The notes: generated from the sequence alone by a model not told the origin. A DNA stretch of 64,000 nt from Maribacter sp. 1_MG-2023 (GCF_030547005.1 NZ_JAUOPN010000007.1:62001-126000); one strand, 5' to 3'. Counted from the first letter of the stretch, positions 29,092 to 38,592 are shown. A program made the numbers and translations.

Positions 29092-29745
29092 TTAATTTCT
29101 AGACCCAAAGATACTACTTCCTATACGTACCATGTTACTGCCTTCTTCAATTGCGATTTTATAATCACCACTCATACCCATAGATAGGGTAGTAAAATCG
29201 GTATAGTTATTACTGAATTTTGTATAAAGTGATTTTAAACCGCTGAACTCCTTACGAATCTGATCGGCGTTATCGGTAAAGGTTGCCATGCCCATTAGAC
29301 CGACAATCTTTACATTTTTGTAAGCCTTAAATTCTTCGTTGGCTACCAATTCAAGTAATTCTTCTTCATTAAACCCAAATTTTGTGTCTTCTTCGGCAAT
29401 ATGTACCTGAAGTAAACATGAGATGGTACGGTTATGTTTTTCTGCTTGTTTATTAATTTCTGCCAATAATCTAGGGCTGTCAACTCCATGAATCAAAGAA
29501 ACGTACTCAGCCATGTATTTGACTTTATTGCGCTGCAAATGACCGATCATATGCCATTCAATATCTTTTGGTAGGTTCTCCCACTTTTCTGTCATTTCTT
29601 GAACCCTGTTCTCTCCAAAAACACGTTGTCCCTCATCATAAGCTTCCTGAATAAATGACATTGGTTTTGTTTTGGATACGGCAACTAAGGTTACGGTATC
29701 AGGAATAGTTTCTTTAATGGCTAATAGGTTTTCTTTTATAGACAT
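29092..29745 (-). CDS. YggS-family pyridoxal phosphate homeostasis protein
   Basis: A 217-residue PLP-binding protein with a TIM-barrel fold. The PLP Lys is in LVAVSKTKP near residue 24, and GENRVQEMTEKWE, WHMIGHLQRNKVKY and LSMGMSGD (phosphate-binding loop) are the conserved blocks. The family keeps free PLP and vitamin B6 vitamers in balance and has no known enzymatic reaction. It lies 23 bases after the hydroxyacyl-CoA dehydrogenase gene on the same strand. Confidence 0.95.
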   Translation of the reverse strand: MSIKENLLAIKETIPDTVTLVAVSKTKPMSFIQEAYDEGQRVFGENRVQEMTEKWENLPKDIEWHMIGHLQRNKVKYMAEYVSLIHGVDSPRLLAEINKQAEKHNRTISCLLQVHIAEEDTKFGFNEEELLELVANEEFKAYKNVKIVGLMGMATFTDNADQIRKEFSGLKSLYTKFSNNYTDFTTLSMGMSGDYKIAIEEGSNMVRIGSSIFGSRN

Positions 29746-29768
29746 ATAAACTTCAATTCTAGAATACT

Positions 29769-30659
29769 TTATTTAGTGAACTGATTTGATACAACTTCAG
29801 CTTTTCTGTTTACGGAATAATCGTAAAATCCTTCACCAGATTTAACTCCTTTTTTACCTGCCATTACCATATTTACTAATAGAGGTGATGGTGCGTATTT
29901 AGGGTTTTTGAATCCATCATGCATTACATTTAAGATAGAAAGGCAAACATCTAAGCCTATAAAATCTGCTAATTGTAACGGACCCATTGGGTGTGCCATG
30001 CCTAATTTCATGACCGTATCAATTTCTTCAACACCAGCAACGCCATGATGTAAAGTTTCAATTGCCTCATTGATCATGGGCATTAAAATTCTATTTGCTA
30101 CGAAACCAGGGTAATCATTTACCTCGGTCGGAGACTTTCCTAATTTTTTAGAAAGCTCCATAATTGCAGTTGTAGTCTCGTTAGAAGTGCTATAGCCTCT
30201 AATAATCTCTACTAATTTCATAATCGGAACAGGATTCATGAAATGCATTCCAATAACTTTTTTCGGTCTACTAGTGGCTGCGGCTATCTGAGTTATGGAA
30301 ATAGAAGAAGTGTTTGATGCTAAAATGGTATTTGTATCACAGACATCATCTAGTTCTTTGAAAATTTTCAACTTGATGGTGACATTTTCAGTGGCAGCTT
30401 CAATGGCAAGATCAACCTTGGATACACCTGCTTTCAATTCTGTAAAAGAGTTGATATTTGCTAGTGTATTTTCTTTGTCAGATATAGTTATTTTTTCTTT
30501 GGCTACCATTCTGTCCAAATTCTTGGCAATGGTAGCAAGACCTTTATCTAAAGCTTCTTTAGAAACATCAATTAAGTGAACCTGAAATCCGTTTTGAGCA
30601 AATACGTGGGCTATACCATTACCCATTGTACCTGCACCTATAACTGCTATTGTATTCAT
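29769..30659 (-). CDS. 3-hydroxyacyl-CoA (3-hydroxybutyryl-CoA) dehydrogenase
   Basis: A 296-residue NAD-dependent dehydrogenase of short hydroxyacyl-CoA esters (single-function class). The Rossmann loop is VIGAGTMGNGIAHVFAQ, the catalytic His is in VIGMHFMNPVP, and the C-terminal domain has NDYPGFVANRILMPMINEA and GPLQLADFIGLD. A role in butyrate-type metabolism or beta-oxidation is likely, but no thiolase or crotonase gene is adjacent. The start overlaps the end of the upstream oxidoreductase gene by four bases. Confidence 0.94.
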   Translation of the reverse strand: MNTIAVIGAGTMGNGIAHVFAQNGFQVHLIDVSKEALDKGLATIAKNLDRMVAKEKITISDKENTLANINSFTELKAGVSKVDLAIEAATENVTIKLKIFKELDDVCDTNTILASNTSSISITQIAAATSRPKKVIGMHFMNPVPIMKLVEIIRGYSTSNETTTAIMELSKKLGKSPTEVNDYPGFVANRILMPMINEAIETLHHGVAGVEEIDTVMKLGMAHPMGPLQLADFIGLDVCLSILNVMHDGFKNPKYAPSPLLVNMVMAGKKGVKSGEGFYDYSVNRKAEVVSNQFTK

Positions 30660-31630
30660 ATTTTCTTTGGATTAAATGCGGCAATTATTTGTAAAGCAAC
30701 TTTTAGTGCTTGTGTACCTTGTTTTAAACTTACCACAGGGGTGGTATTATTGGTTATTGCCTCTGCAAAAGATTCAAGCTCATCTAAAATGGCATTGTTG
30801 GTCTCAATAGATGGATTCTCAAAATAAATCTGCTTTTTAATACCTTCTGCATTCTGTAAAATCATGTCGAAATCTCCAGGTTCTTCTGGGGCATCTTTCA
30901 TTTTTACGACTTCGACTTTCTTTTCTAGAAAATCTACCGAGATATAGGCATCCTTTTGAAAGAAGCGCGATTTTCTCATGTTTTTCAAAGAAATTCTACT
31001 AGCTGTTAAATTAGCAACACAACCATTTGCAAATTCTAATCTAGCATTTGCAATATCTGGTGATTGACTAATAACTGAAACTCCACTAGCATTAACCTGT
31101 ATGACTTCAGAATTTACAACACTTAAAATAGCGTCGATATCGTGAATCATTAAATCTAAAACTACAGGGACATCTGTACCTCTAGGGTTAAATTCAGCCA
31201 ATCTATGAGCTTCAATGAACATTGGTTCTTTGATAGCGTGTTTTACAGAAGTAAAAGCAGGGTTGAAACGTTCTACATGTCCTACTTGTCCTTTTACGCC
31301 ATATTTTTTTTCTAAGGCAAGAAGTGAATTAGCTTCTTCTATAGTATGGGTGATTGGTTTTTCAATAAAAATATGCTTACTTTTTTCAATAGCCTTTTTA
31401 GCACAATCGTAATGTGAAAGTGTAGGAGTTACGATATCAACAACATCAACGGCATCAATTAAATCATCGAGGTTTTTGAAATAAGTATATCCGAACTCTG
31501 AACTTACTTTTTCTCCGTTTGAACTATCGGCATCGTGAAACCCTATCAGTTCATACTTTTTAGATTCGTTTAGAAGTCTAAGGTGGATTTTACCTAGATG
31601 CCCAGCTCCTAAAACACCAACTTTTAGCAT
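30656..31630 (-). CDS. Gfo/Idh/MocA family oxidoreductase
   Basis: A 324-residue NAD(P)-dependent oxidoreductase. The N-terminal loop is VLGAGHLGKIHLRLL, and the signature Lys is in FIEKPITHT. The MocA C-terminal domain has GQVGHVERFNP, DLMIHDIDAIL (His/Asp of the active site), and ends in a helical tail. Members act on sugars or sugar-like substrates; the substrate cannot be assigned. It is the first gene of the reverse transcript; its promoter is at 31646-31653. Confidence 0.93.
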   Translation of the reverse strand: MLKVGVLGAGHLGKIHLRLLNESKKYELIGFHDADSSNGEKVSSEFGYTYFKNLDDLIDAVDVVDIVTPTLSHYDCAKKAIEKSKHIFIEKPITHTIEEANSLLALEKKYGVKGQVGHVERFNPAFTSVKHAIKEPMFIEAHRLAEFNPRGTDVPVVLDLMIHDIDAILSVVNSEVIQVNASGVSVISQSPDIANARLEFANGCVANLTASRISLKNMRKSRFFQKDAYISVDFLEKKVEVVKMKDAPEEPGDFDMILQNAEGIKKQIYFENPSIETNNAILDELESFAEAITNNTTPVVSLKQGTQALKVALQIIAAFNPKKI

Positions 31631-31645
31631 TTATTTCGTTTTTAC

Positions 31646-31653
31646 CAAAAATA
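31646..31653 (-). promoter_or_regulatory. -7 promoter element of the Gfo/Idh operon
   Basis: On the reverse strand TATTTTTG, an exact TAnnTTTG match, lies 15 bases upstream of the ATG at 31630. Confidence 0.6.
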
Positions 31654-31749
31654 CGCATACTTAGGTACTTTTATCCTATGCGGTATTTCAATTTTATAAA
31701 AAATAGAGATTAGTTTTCGTTGCTTCTTCCGTCGTTTGAAGAACTTTGT

Positions 31750-31757
31750 TAACTTTG
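31750..31757 (+). promoter_or_regulatory. -7 promoter element of pcm
   Basis: TAACTTTG matches TAnnTTTG exactly, 19 bases before the TTG start at 31777. It supports TTG 31777 over the ATG at 31804, because the leader length is then typical of this window. Confidence 0.6.
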
Positions 31758-31776
31758 AAGGACAAACCGACTACCA

Positions 31777-32418
31777 TTGAAAGATACCTTAAAACACAGG
31801 GGAATGCGCAACCATTTAGCGCAAGTATTGATAGACAAAGGAATAGCTGATAAAAAAGTGCTAGATGCCGTTAGAGAGATACCTAGACATTTGTTTATTG
31901 ATAGTAGTTTTGAGGGGCATGCCTATCAAAACAAAGCGTTTCCTATTGCTGCAAACCAAACAATTTCGCATCCATACACCGTTGCTTTTCAAACGGAATT
32001 ACTAGAAATAGAACCTGGACAAAAAGTTTTGGAAATTGGTACGGGTAGTGGGTATCAAACTGCCGTTCTTTTAAAACTAAAGGTTAAAGTGTATACTGTT
32101 GAAAGGCAGTTAGAGTTATTCAAGAAAACGAATCTCTTTTTTAAGAAGATGGGTTATAGGCCTAAACAAGTAATATTTGGTGATGGTTATAAAGGCTTGC
32201 CAAAAGAAGCACCTTTTGATCGTATAATCGTAACTGCCGGTGCACCAGCAGTACCAAAAGCATTATTATCTCAATTAAAAGTAGGAGGAAGGTTAGTAAT
32301 ACCTATTGGTTTTGAGGAGCAAATAATGACATTATTTGTTAGAACCACAGAAAAAGAATTCTCCAAGACGGAGTACGGCTCATTTAGATTTGTACCATTG
32401 TTGGAAAATAAAAACTAG
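31777..32418 (+). CDS. pcm: Protein-L-isoaspartate O-methyltransferase
   Basis: Methylates L-isoaspartyl residues in damaged proteins so that they can be repaired. It has 213 residues. The SAM loop is KVLEIGTGSGYQTAVL, the substrate-recognition segment reads IAANQTISHPYTVAFQ, and DRIIVTAGAPAVPKALLSQL follows. The start is a TTG (codons KDTLKHRGMRN follow); a downstream ATG would cut into the conserved N-terminal helix. It is convergent with smpB, the two stop codons overlapping by four bases. Confidence 0.95.
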   Translation: MKDTLKHRGMRNHLAQVLIDKGIADKKVLDAVREIPRHLFIDSSFEGHAYQNKAFPIAANQTISHPYTVAFQTELLEIEPGQKVLEIGTGSGYQTAVLLKLKVKVYTVERQLELFKKTNLFFKKMGYRPKQVIFGDGYKGLPKEAPFDRIIVTAGAPAVPKALLSQLKVGGRLVIPIGFEEQIMTLFVRTTEKEFSKTEYGSFRFVPLLENKN

Positions 32419-32876
32419 CCGTTAAAATTCTTTTTAATACGATCAAGATCTCTCTTGTTGTCACGGTCCTTAATAGACTCTCTTTTGTCGTAAAGCTTTT
32501 TACCCTTTGCTAATGCAATCTGCATTTTTGCAAAACCTCTTTCGTTAACAAATACACGAAGTGGTACAATGGTTAAGCCAGATGTATTTACTTCTTTGCT
32601 GAGCTTTTTAAGCTCTCTTCTTTGTAGAAGTAATTTACGCTCTGCCTTAGGTTTATGGTTAAAATGAGATGCATGAGAATACTCGTCTATTTGCATATTA
32701 ATTACAAATAGCTCATCTCTATCGTTGAACTCACAAAAACTTTCTGAGATAGAAGCTCTACCTTCTCGTATAGCCTTAATCTCGGTACCCGCTAGAACGA
32801 TACCTGCGGTAAATTTATCTAAAAGCTCATATTCAAAACGAGCTCTTTTATTCTTAATGTTTATTGTATTCTGCAT
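32415..32876 (-). CDS. smpB: SsrA-binding protein SmpB
   Basis: Binds tmRNA and delivers it to stalled ribosomes. From ATG 32876 it has 153 residues: the beta-barrel starts with NKRARFEYEL, AGIVLAGTEIKAIREGRASI and ESFCEF follow, RREL(K)KLSKEV is in the middle, and a basic C-terminal tail (GKKLYDKRESIKDRDNKRDLDRIKKNF) enters the mRNA channel. A longer frame beginning at 32897 contains the -7 promoter box, so ATG 32876 is the real start. Confidence 0.96.
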   Translation of the reverse strand: MQNTINIKNKRARFEYELLDKFTAGIVLAGTEIKAIREGRASISESFCEFNDRDELFVINMQIDEYSHASHFNHKPKAERKLLLQRRELKKLSKEVNTSGLTIVPLRVFVNERGFAKMQIALAKGKKLYDKRESIKDRDNKRDLDRIKKNFNG

Positions 32877-32882
32877 CTTAGG

Positions 32883-32890
32883 CAAAAGTA
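32883..32890 (-). promoter_or_regulatory. -7 promoter element of smpB
   Basis: On the reverse strand TACTTTTG matches TAnnTTTG exactly and ends 6 bases before the ATG at 32876. Transcription should start at or within a few bases of the start codon, giving a leaderless or nearly leaderless mRNA. Confidence 0.6.
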
Positions 32891-32956
32891 AGAACAATTA
32901 AAAGAATGTCTTAGCCTTTTTAAGCTAATTGCTGGTGTTATTAAAAGACGGAAATA

Positions 32957-33499
32957 TTAATCGGGACAGTTACAATTGAAAATAAGTTTTTCTACAGAAG
33001 ACGTACCATTAATTATTTTAACAATAAATAGAGTTCCGTTCTCACTATCGTCGATATCAAAATATTTTTGCTCATCAATTAATTTATTAACAAACTCAGG
33101 TGTAGTGTTGCTGTGACCAACAACTAAAACGTTGTTATTTAAATTGTCTGTTTTAAATTGAGCAATATCGATCGTGCTAGGGTCGTAATATTGAACATCG
33201 ATATTTTGCTTCACAGAGGTTGGTGCAGCAGTCATTGCGGTTCTGTTGTAGTCAGTAGAATAAATAGCGTTTAATTCTGTATCCGCAAGAATTTCTGCCC
33301 AATGCATAGCTCTACCTAGTCCTTTTTGGTTTAACTCAGGGTCAGCATCATCAGGATTATTTCTGTCCTTTTCTGCATGTCTTATAAGGTAAAATGTGGA
33401 AATTGAAGTTTCTTCTTGGGATTTGTCAATTACTGGTTCATCTTTGCAAGAAAGATTGATTGCTAGCAAAATGAAAAGAACAATTTTGAATGCTTTCAT
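32957..33499 (-). CDS. Histidine phosphatase (phosphoglycerate mutase-like) lipoprotein
   Basis: A 180-residue protein with a lipoprotein signal (Cys 18, AINLSC). The phosphohistidine motif is YLIRHAEKDRN with R40/H41, and the second His is in VVGHSNTTPEF. PELNQKGLGRAMHWAEIL is typical of SixA/PhoE-like phosphatases. It is exported to the envelope, so it probably acts on a small phosphate ester outside the cytoplasm; the substrate is unknown. It is transcribed away from the PorP/SprF gene. No perfect -7 box was found upstream. Confidence 0.87.
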   Translation of the reverse strand: MKAFKIVLFILLAINLSCKDEPVIDKSQEETSISTFYLIRHAEKDRNNPDDADPELNQKGLGRAMHWAEILADTELNAIYSTDYNRTAMTAAPTSVKQNIDVQYYDPSTIDIAQFKTDNLNNNVLVVGHSNTTPEFVNKLIDEQKYFDIDDSENGTLFIVKIINGTSSVEKLIFNCNCPD

Positions 33500-33583
33500 G
33501 AAATTATGTTTGGTGTATTAAATTAATAACTAAAATTACTTCAAAATAGTACTATAAATAGTCTATTTTTTGTTTTTTTGCAT

Positions 33584-35221
33584 ATGAAAAATTTTTGTGG
33601 GGCGCTTCTTATTGGATTTGTAGTTCTAGGTCTTAAGGCTCAAGAAGTCGTTTTGCCTACTGATTTTAGACAACAAAACCTCACGGAATATAACGGGAGC
33701 TTGATAAATCCTGCTTATAGTTTAGATCGCAATAATCCTTCTTCAGTAGCTTTGTGGGCTAGATGGCAATGGCAATCTTATGATGGTGACCCAACCTCGT
33801 TATTTTTAAATTACACAACAAGACTTAATGATGTTTCTGCTGCTGGTGTTGGTTTTTTTCAGCACAATACAGGAATTTTCTTGAATACCGGAGCAGCTCT
33901 AAACTATGCTCATACCATAGAATTGAGTGAAGGTGTTGTTTTAAGTGTTGGTTTAAACGTATTCGCTTTTCAACAGAAGTTAGCAGATGATCGCTTTTTT
34001 ATACCTAACCCGTTACAGACTACTGCGGAGAATGATTTTATTCTGCAAATGGCACCAGGAGTTAATTTAAGTATTGATAGATTTAATATTGGTTTAGTAT
34101 CTGAGAACTTATTCGATTATAATTTCACTTCTAATGAGCGTAACTCTAGTCCTGATGATAGAATGCTTCAGGCTTTGGTGAGTTATGATATTCCGATTAG
34201 TGTTTTAAGTACAGATGATAGTTCGGTTTTAAGACCCATGTTGTATTATAAGACGATTCCAGGTTTGGATAATCAAGTCGGGCTGACTACATTGTTAACT
34301 ACCAATAAATATTGGGCACAAGCAGGTTATAATAGTTTTTACGGATTCTCTGGAGGTGTTGGAGGTCGTTTCTTTAAGCGATTCTCTTTTGGTGCGTTAA
34401 TTGAAGTGGGTACTAGTTCAGATTTAAAGGGACAAGATCCTTCTTTCGAATTGGTAACATCATATAAGTTAGGTACGCTTCAAACACCTGAAGAAAAACT
34501 CGAAGAACAATTGATTGCCCAAGAGGAAAAGCAAAAAGAAGATGCCCTTGTTAAACAAGAGGAGAAAGAAGTATTGTCTAATGAACTGACTAAGGCAGAA
34601 AAGTTAGCGCTTAAAAGGGAGTCTAAAAAGCAAGAGCGTTTAGCGCTTATTGAAAGTAATAGATTAAAAGATTCAATTCAGCTTGCTTCAAGAAAATCTG
34701 ATTTGGTAGTAAAAGAATCAAAAAGAGATATCAGAAGAAAAAGAGATTCTGTAGAAAATGCAAGGTCAGCACAAGCATTAGCTTCTGCAAATGCTTTAAA
34801 ACAGCAAAGGCAACAAGATTCTATAGCGGCGGTTATGAAAAAAGAAGCAGCTGCTGTAGCATTGGCGCAACAACAAAGACAAGATTCAATTGCGCAAAGT
34901 GAAGCCCTGGCAATGAAAAATGAAGTTGTAAACGTTAGAGCTGGTGAAAAGTATGAAGAAGTAACGAAAGAAGGTTCTCTAGAGCCTGGTTATTACTTAA
35001 TTGCCAATGTATTCGGAACTAAAAAGTACCTAGACGCTTTCTTAGCAGATATGCAGAAAAAGGGAATCAATGCCAAATCGTTCTTTAGACAAAAGAATAA
35101 ATATAATTATGTTTATCTAGCTAAATACAACTTCATTAAAGATGCTAGAGAAGCTAGAGACTCCAAGTTAGGAGGTAAATACACTGATAAAATCTGGATA
35201 TTTAGAGTGACGGGGGAGTAG
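33584..35221 (+). CDS. PorP/SprF-type IX secretion membrane protein with a long C-terminal extension
   Basis: A 545-residue protein from ATG 33584 (a TTG two codons earlier is possible). The signal peptide ends in GLKA-Q. The first 320 residues are a PorP/SprF beta-barrel-like domain: EYNGSLINPAY, ALWARWQWQSYDGDP, TGAALNYAHTIEL, INPAYS-like start and a final VTSYKLGTL. PorP/SprF proteins are outer-membrane partners of gliding and T9SS cargo. Here an acidic/basic Lys-Glu-Gln-rich helical stretch of about 130 residues and a C-terminal module of about 80 residues (GYYLIANVFGTKKYLDAFL) follow. The module resembles an SPOR-like fold. The usual PorP/SprF is 300-340 residues, so this is an extended form. 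Confidence 0.86.
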   Translation: MKNFCGALLIGFVVLGLKAQEVVLPTDFRQQNLTEYNGSLINPAYSLDRNNPSSVALWARWQWQSYDGDPTSLFLNYTTRLNDVSAAGVGFFQHNTGIFLNTGAALNYAHTIELSEGVVLSVGLNVFAFQQKLADDRFFIPNPLQTTAENDFILQMAPGVNLSIDRFNIGLVSENLFDYNFTSNERNSSPDDRMLQALVSYDIPISVLSTDDSSVLRPMLYYKTIPGLDNQVGLTTLLTTNKYWAQAGYNSFYGFSGGVGGRFFKRFSFGALIEVGTSSDLKGQDPSFELVTSYKLGTLQTPEEKLEEQLIAQEEKQKEDALVKQEEKEVLSNELTKAEKLALKRESKKQERLALIESNRLKDSIQLASRKSDLVVKESKRDIRRKRDSVENARSAQALASANALKQQRQQDSIAAVMKKEAAAVALAQQQRQDSIAQSEALAMKNEVVNVRAGEKYEEVTKEGSLEPGYYLIANVFGTKKYLDAFLADMQKKGINAKSFFRQKNKYNYVYLAKYNFIKDAREARDSKLGGKYTDKIWIFRVTGE

Positions 35222-35223
35222 TA

Positions 35224-35248
35224 AAACTAATTATTAACTAGTTAGTTT
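35224..35248 (+). terminator. Possible terminator of the PorP/SprF gene
   Basis: Arms AAACTAA and TTAGTTT around 11 bases just after the stop at 35221. The stem is weak and there is only a short T run, so this is tentative. Confidence 0.3.
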
Positions 35249-35286
35249 GTATTCGTTTAGAATACGCTAAAGGCTAATAGAAAGGT

Positions 35287-35880
35287 TTACTTCAATTCTC
35301 TCTTAATTAATACATCTAAATAAGTTACTGTATTCAGTAGGTATTTACGGTCTTTTGTAATCGTAGCCATTGCAATGGCACCTTGAATAATCGTAAATAA
35401 TTGTTTTGAGAATTGTAATGGAGAAACCGGTAGTTTAAGTTCTCCTTTATTGATTCCGTTTTCAAAGACTAAGGCTATTTTTCCTTCAATATCCTTTATG
35501 GTTTCCTTTGCGGCGGCAGCAAGTAGTTTGTTATTGTGTTGTGCATCTATACCAACGTTTAAAATAGGGCAGCCACCCATTTTCATGGTGAATATGTCAT
35601 ACTTTTTATAGAACTCAATAAGATTCTCAATTTTAGCCATAGCCTTACCTTCAATTGCTAAATGTTCATCGATAGAAGTTAACAGTAAGCTTCTGTTGTA
35701 TTCAAATGCCGCTAACGCTAATGCTTCTTTATTTTCGAAATTACCATATAGCGCACCTTTGGTTAAATTAGTTGCATCGGTTAAGTCGCTCATACTTGTG
35801 CCTACATACCCGTGTTTATTAAAAACGGGTGCGACAGTCTCAATAATAAATGCAGTAGTTCTTTCGGCTTTGGTTGACAT
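35287..35880 (-). CDS. TetR/AcrR family transcriptional regulator
   Basis: A 197-residue repressor-type protein. The N-terminal helix-turn-helix is YVGTSMSDLTDATNLTKGA followed by LYGNFENKEALALAAF. The ligand domain is all-helical with a CPILN segment at about 104. Its target is unknown; no efflux or enzyme gene is adjacent, so self-control is the only visible regulation. The repeat at 35912-35933 is a plausible operator. It is convergent with PorP/SprF. Confidence 0.93.
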   Translation of the reverse strand: MSTKAERTTAFIIETVAPVFNKHGYVGTSMSDLTDATNLTKGALYGNFENKEALALAAFEYNRSLLLTSIDEHLAIEGKAMAKIENLIEFYKKYDIFTMKMGGCPILNVGIDAQHNNKLLAAAAKETIKDIEGKIALVFENGINKGELKLPVSPLQFSKQLFTIIQGAIAMATITKDRKYLLNTVTYLDVLIKRELK

Positions 35881-35896
35881 AATAGACTGTTTTATG

Positions 35897-35933
35897 TAAA
35901 GATAAATAATCTATACTGTATGGTATATACTGT
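35897..35933 (-). promoter_or_regulatory. Promoter and probable operator of the TetR gene
   Basis: On the reverse strand TATCTTTA (35904-35897, 7/8 match to TAnnTTTG) lies 16 bases before the ATG at 35880. Just upstream, TATACTGT occurs twice (35912-35919 and 35926-35933) and TATAC/GTATA forms an inverted pair (35912-35916, 35923-35927). This places a repeated operator-like element over the -33 region. Confidence 0.5.
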
Positions 35934-35937
35934 TAAT

Positions 35938-35974
35938 AAAAAAAAGCGCTCATATATTTCATATGAACGCTTTT
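35938..35974 (-). terminator. Terminator of clpB
   Basis: Reverse-strand hairpin after the clpB stop: arms AAAAGCG/CGCTTTT (35942-35948 and 35968-35974) extended by TCATAT/ATATGA across one mismatch. The stem runs into eight T on the reverse strand (A run 35938-35945). Confidence 0.75.
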
Positions 35975-35991
35975 CTAACAAATTTTGAAAA

Positions 35992-38592
35992 TTATACTGT
36001 AATTTCCTCTTGATTTCTAAAAACTAAACTATTGTCAAAGGCGTCAAGTAAAACAACGCTGTCAGCTTTAATTTCACCACTTAGTAACGCTTTAGACATA
36101 TTGTTTAGAACTTCTTTCTGAATAGTTCTTTTAACCGGTCTTGCACCAAATTGAGGGTCGTAACCTTTTTCTGCCAAATAATCGATAGCCTCTTCTGTAG
36201 CGTCTAAAGTAATTTGTTGTTTGTCTAACATTTTCTTCAAACTTTCCAATTGTAGTCTTACAATTTCTTTGATGTTGTCTTTAGTCAAAGGTGTAAACAT
36301 TACAATATCATCGATTCTATTTATAAACTCAGGTCGAACAGTTTTCTTTAAAAGACCCAGAACTTCAACTCTGGCTGTCTCAGCTGCACTAACAACATCT
36401 ACTGCATTTTCAAATGTTTCTTGAATAATGTCACTACCCATGTTACTTGTCATGATAATAATTGTATTCTTAAAATCTGCAACACGACCTTTGTTATCAG
36501 TCAATCTACCTTCGTCCAATACTTGTAATAAGATATTGAAAGTATCTGGATGCGCTTTTTCGATCTCATCTAAAAGCACAACAGAATAAGGTCTTCTACG
36601 AACCGCTTCAGTCAATTGTCCGCCTTCATCATAACCTACATATCCTGGAGGTGCACCTACAAGTCTACTAACCGAATGTCTTTCTTGATATTCGCTCATG
36701 TCTATTCTTGTCATGGCATTCTCATCATCGAATAAGTACGACGCCAAGGTTTTAGCAAGCTCAGTTTTACCGACACCGGTAGTTCCTAAGAAAAGAAACG
36801 AACCAATAGGTTTTTTAGAATCTTGGAGTCCGGCTCTACTTCTACGTATAGCATCAGAAACTGCTTCAATAGCTTCTTCTTGACCTACCACGCGTTTGTG
36901 TAAAACTTCTTCAAGTTTCAATAGCTTTTCGCGTTCACTTTGCAACATTTTAGTAACAGGTATGCCTGTCCATTTTGCAACTACTTCTGCGATATCATCA
37001 CTAGTAACTTCCTCTTTTATTAAAGTACCCGCATGTTGTTGCTCTGCTAAGTCATCTTGTAGCTTCGTTAAACTCTCTTGCGCTTCTTTAATTTTACCGT
37101 ATCTAATTTCTGCTACTTTGCCATAGTCGCCATTTCGTTCAGCGCGTTCAGCTTCAGCTTTAAAATTTTCAATGTCGAGTTTTGTCTGTTGAATATTATC
37201 AACTACAGATTTTTCACTTTCCCATTGTGCAAAAATTTCATTTCGCTCTTCTTTTATGTTGGCTAAATCTAGATTTAATACCTTAAGTTTTTGCTTATCA
37301 TCTTCACGTTTAATCGCTTCGATTTCAATTTCGATCTGCATTATTTTACGATCAAGCACATCAAGCTCTTCTGGTTTAGAATTAATTTCCATTCTAAGTT
37401 TAGATGCAGCCTCGTCCATAAGGTCAATAGCTTTGTCTGGCAAGAATCTATTGGTTATATACCGTTGTGATAATTCAACAGCAGCAATAACCGCCTCATC
37501 TTTAATACGTACTTTATGATGAGCTTCATACTTTTCTTTTATACCTCTAAGGATGGAAATAGCACTTTCAGTATCTGGCTGGTCTACAACCACCTTTTGA
37601 AATCTTCTTTCAAGAGCTTTGTCTTTTTCGAAATACTTTTGATATTCATCTAAAGTAGTTGCACCAATAGATCTTAACTCGCCTCTTGCAAGTGCTGGTT
37701 TTAAAATATTAGCGGCATCCATAGCGCCTTGTCCGCCGCCTGCACCAACAAGCGTGTGTATCTCGTCAATGAATAAGATGATATTACCATCGGCACTAAC
37801 AACTTCTTTTATAACAGCTTTTAGTCGTTCTTCAAATTCACCTTTGTACTTGGCACCAGCAATTAAAGCTCCCATATCTAAAGAGTAAATTACTTTATCC
37901 TTTAGGTTTTCAGGAATATCTCCCTGAATAATTCTATGTGCTAAACCCTCAACTATAGCGGTTTTACCCACGCCAGGTTCACCTACTAGAATAGGATTGT
38001 TTTTAGTACGTCTTGATAAAATTTGTAAAATTCTACGTATTTCTTCGTCACGCCCAATTACGGGATCTAGTTTACCGCTATCTGCTAATTCATTAAGGTT
38101 TTTAGCGTATTTATTAAGTGAGTTATAGTTGTCTTCAGCACTTTGTGAAGTAACCTTGTCGCCATTACGCAATTCATCTATTGCAGCCATTAAATCTTTC
38201 TCAGTTGCTCCTTGATCTTTTAAGATTTGGGATATCTTACTTTTAGATTTTAAGATGGCTAAAAATAGATGCTCTATAGAAACATATTCATCTTCCATTT
38301 TTTTGGCGATGATACTGGCTTCATTTAAAGTCTTACTGGCTTCTCTAGAAAATTGTAAGTCACCGCCTTCAACTTTAGGAAAGCTTAAAAGTTCTTTTTC
38401 TAAAATTTGTTGAACTAGTGAAAAATTAATCCCAAGCTTTTTAATTAAAAAGGGCATTACATTTTCTTCAACTTCGGTAAGGGCTTTAAATAGGTGTTCG
38501 TTTTCAATTTGCTGATGTCCGTTATTTTGGGCAATCAGCTGGGCTTGTTGAATAGCCTCCTGTGATTTTATTGTGAAATTATTTATATTCAT
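35992..38592 (-). CDS. clpB: ATP-dependent chaperone ClpB
   Basis: Hexameric AAA+ disaggregase that works with DnaK. At 866 residues it is full length. The N-domain (about 1-150), NBD1 with Walker [10 protein letters not shown] and Walker B ILFIDEIH, a middle coiled-coil domain (about 400-525), and NBD2 with Walker [10 protein letters not shown] and Walker [12 protein letters not shown] are all intact, followed by a small C-terminal domain ([13 protein letters not shown]). It has no ClpP-binding loop, as expected for ClpB. A heat-shock promoter is likely but not identifiable. Numerous opposite-strand frames inside it are artefacts. Confidence 0.97.
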   Translation of the reverse strand: MNINNFTIKSQEAIQQAQLIAQNNGHQQIENEHLFKALTEVEENVMPFLIKKLGINFSLVQQILEKELLSFPKVEGGDLQFSREASKTLNEASIIAKKMEDEYVSIEHLFLAILKSKSKISQILKDQGATEKDLMAAIDELRNGDKVTSQSAEDNYNSLNKYAKNLNELADSGKLDPVIGRDEEIRRILQILSRRTKNNPILVGEPGVGKTAIVEGLAHRIIQGDIPENLKDKVIYSLDMGALIAGAKYKGEFEERLKAVIKEVVSADGNIILFIDEIHTLVGAGGGQGAMDAANILKPALARGELRSIGATTLDEYQKYFEKDKALERRFQKVVVDQPDTESAISILRGIKEKYEAHHKVRIKDEAVIAAVELSQRYITNRFLPDKAIDLMDEAASKLRMEINSKPEELDVLDRKIMQIEIEIEAIKREDDKQKLKVLNLDLANIKEERNEIFAQWESEKSVVDNIQQTKLDIENFKAEAERAERNGDYGKVAEIRYGKIKEAQESLTKLQDDLAEQQHAGTLIKEEVTSDDIAEVVAKWTGIPVTKMLQSEREKLLKLEEVLHKRVVGQEEAIEAVSDAIRRSRAGLQDSKKPIGSFLFLGTTGVGKTELAKTLASYLFDDENAMTRIDMSEYQERHSVSRLVGAPPGYVGYDEGGQLTEAVRRRPYSVVLLDEIEKAHPDTFNILLQVLDEGRLTDNKGRVADFKNTIIIMTSNMGSDIIQETFENAVDVVSAAETARVEVLGLLKKTVRPEFINRIDDIVMFTPLTKDNIKEIVRLQLESLKKMLDKQQITLDATEEAIDYLAEKGYDPQFGARPVKRTIQKEVLNNMSKALLSGEIKADSVVLLDAFDNSLVFRNQEEITV

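Noticed and set aside
36221-37519. Several forward frames of 60-90 codons opposite clpB
   Set aside because: They are Ser/Ile-rich mirror translations of the conserved clpB sequence, and clpB accounts fully for the region.
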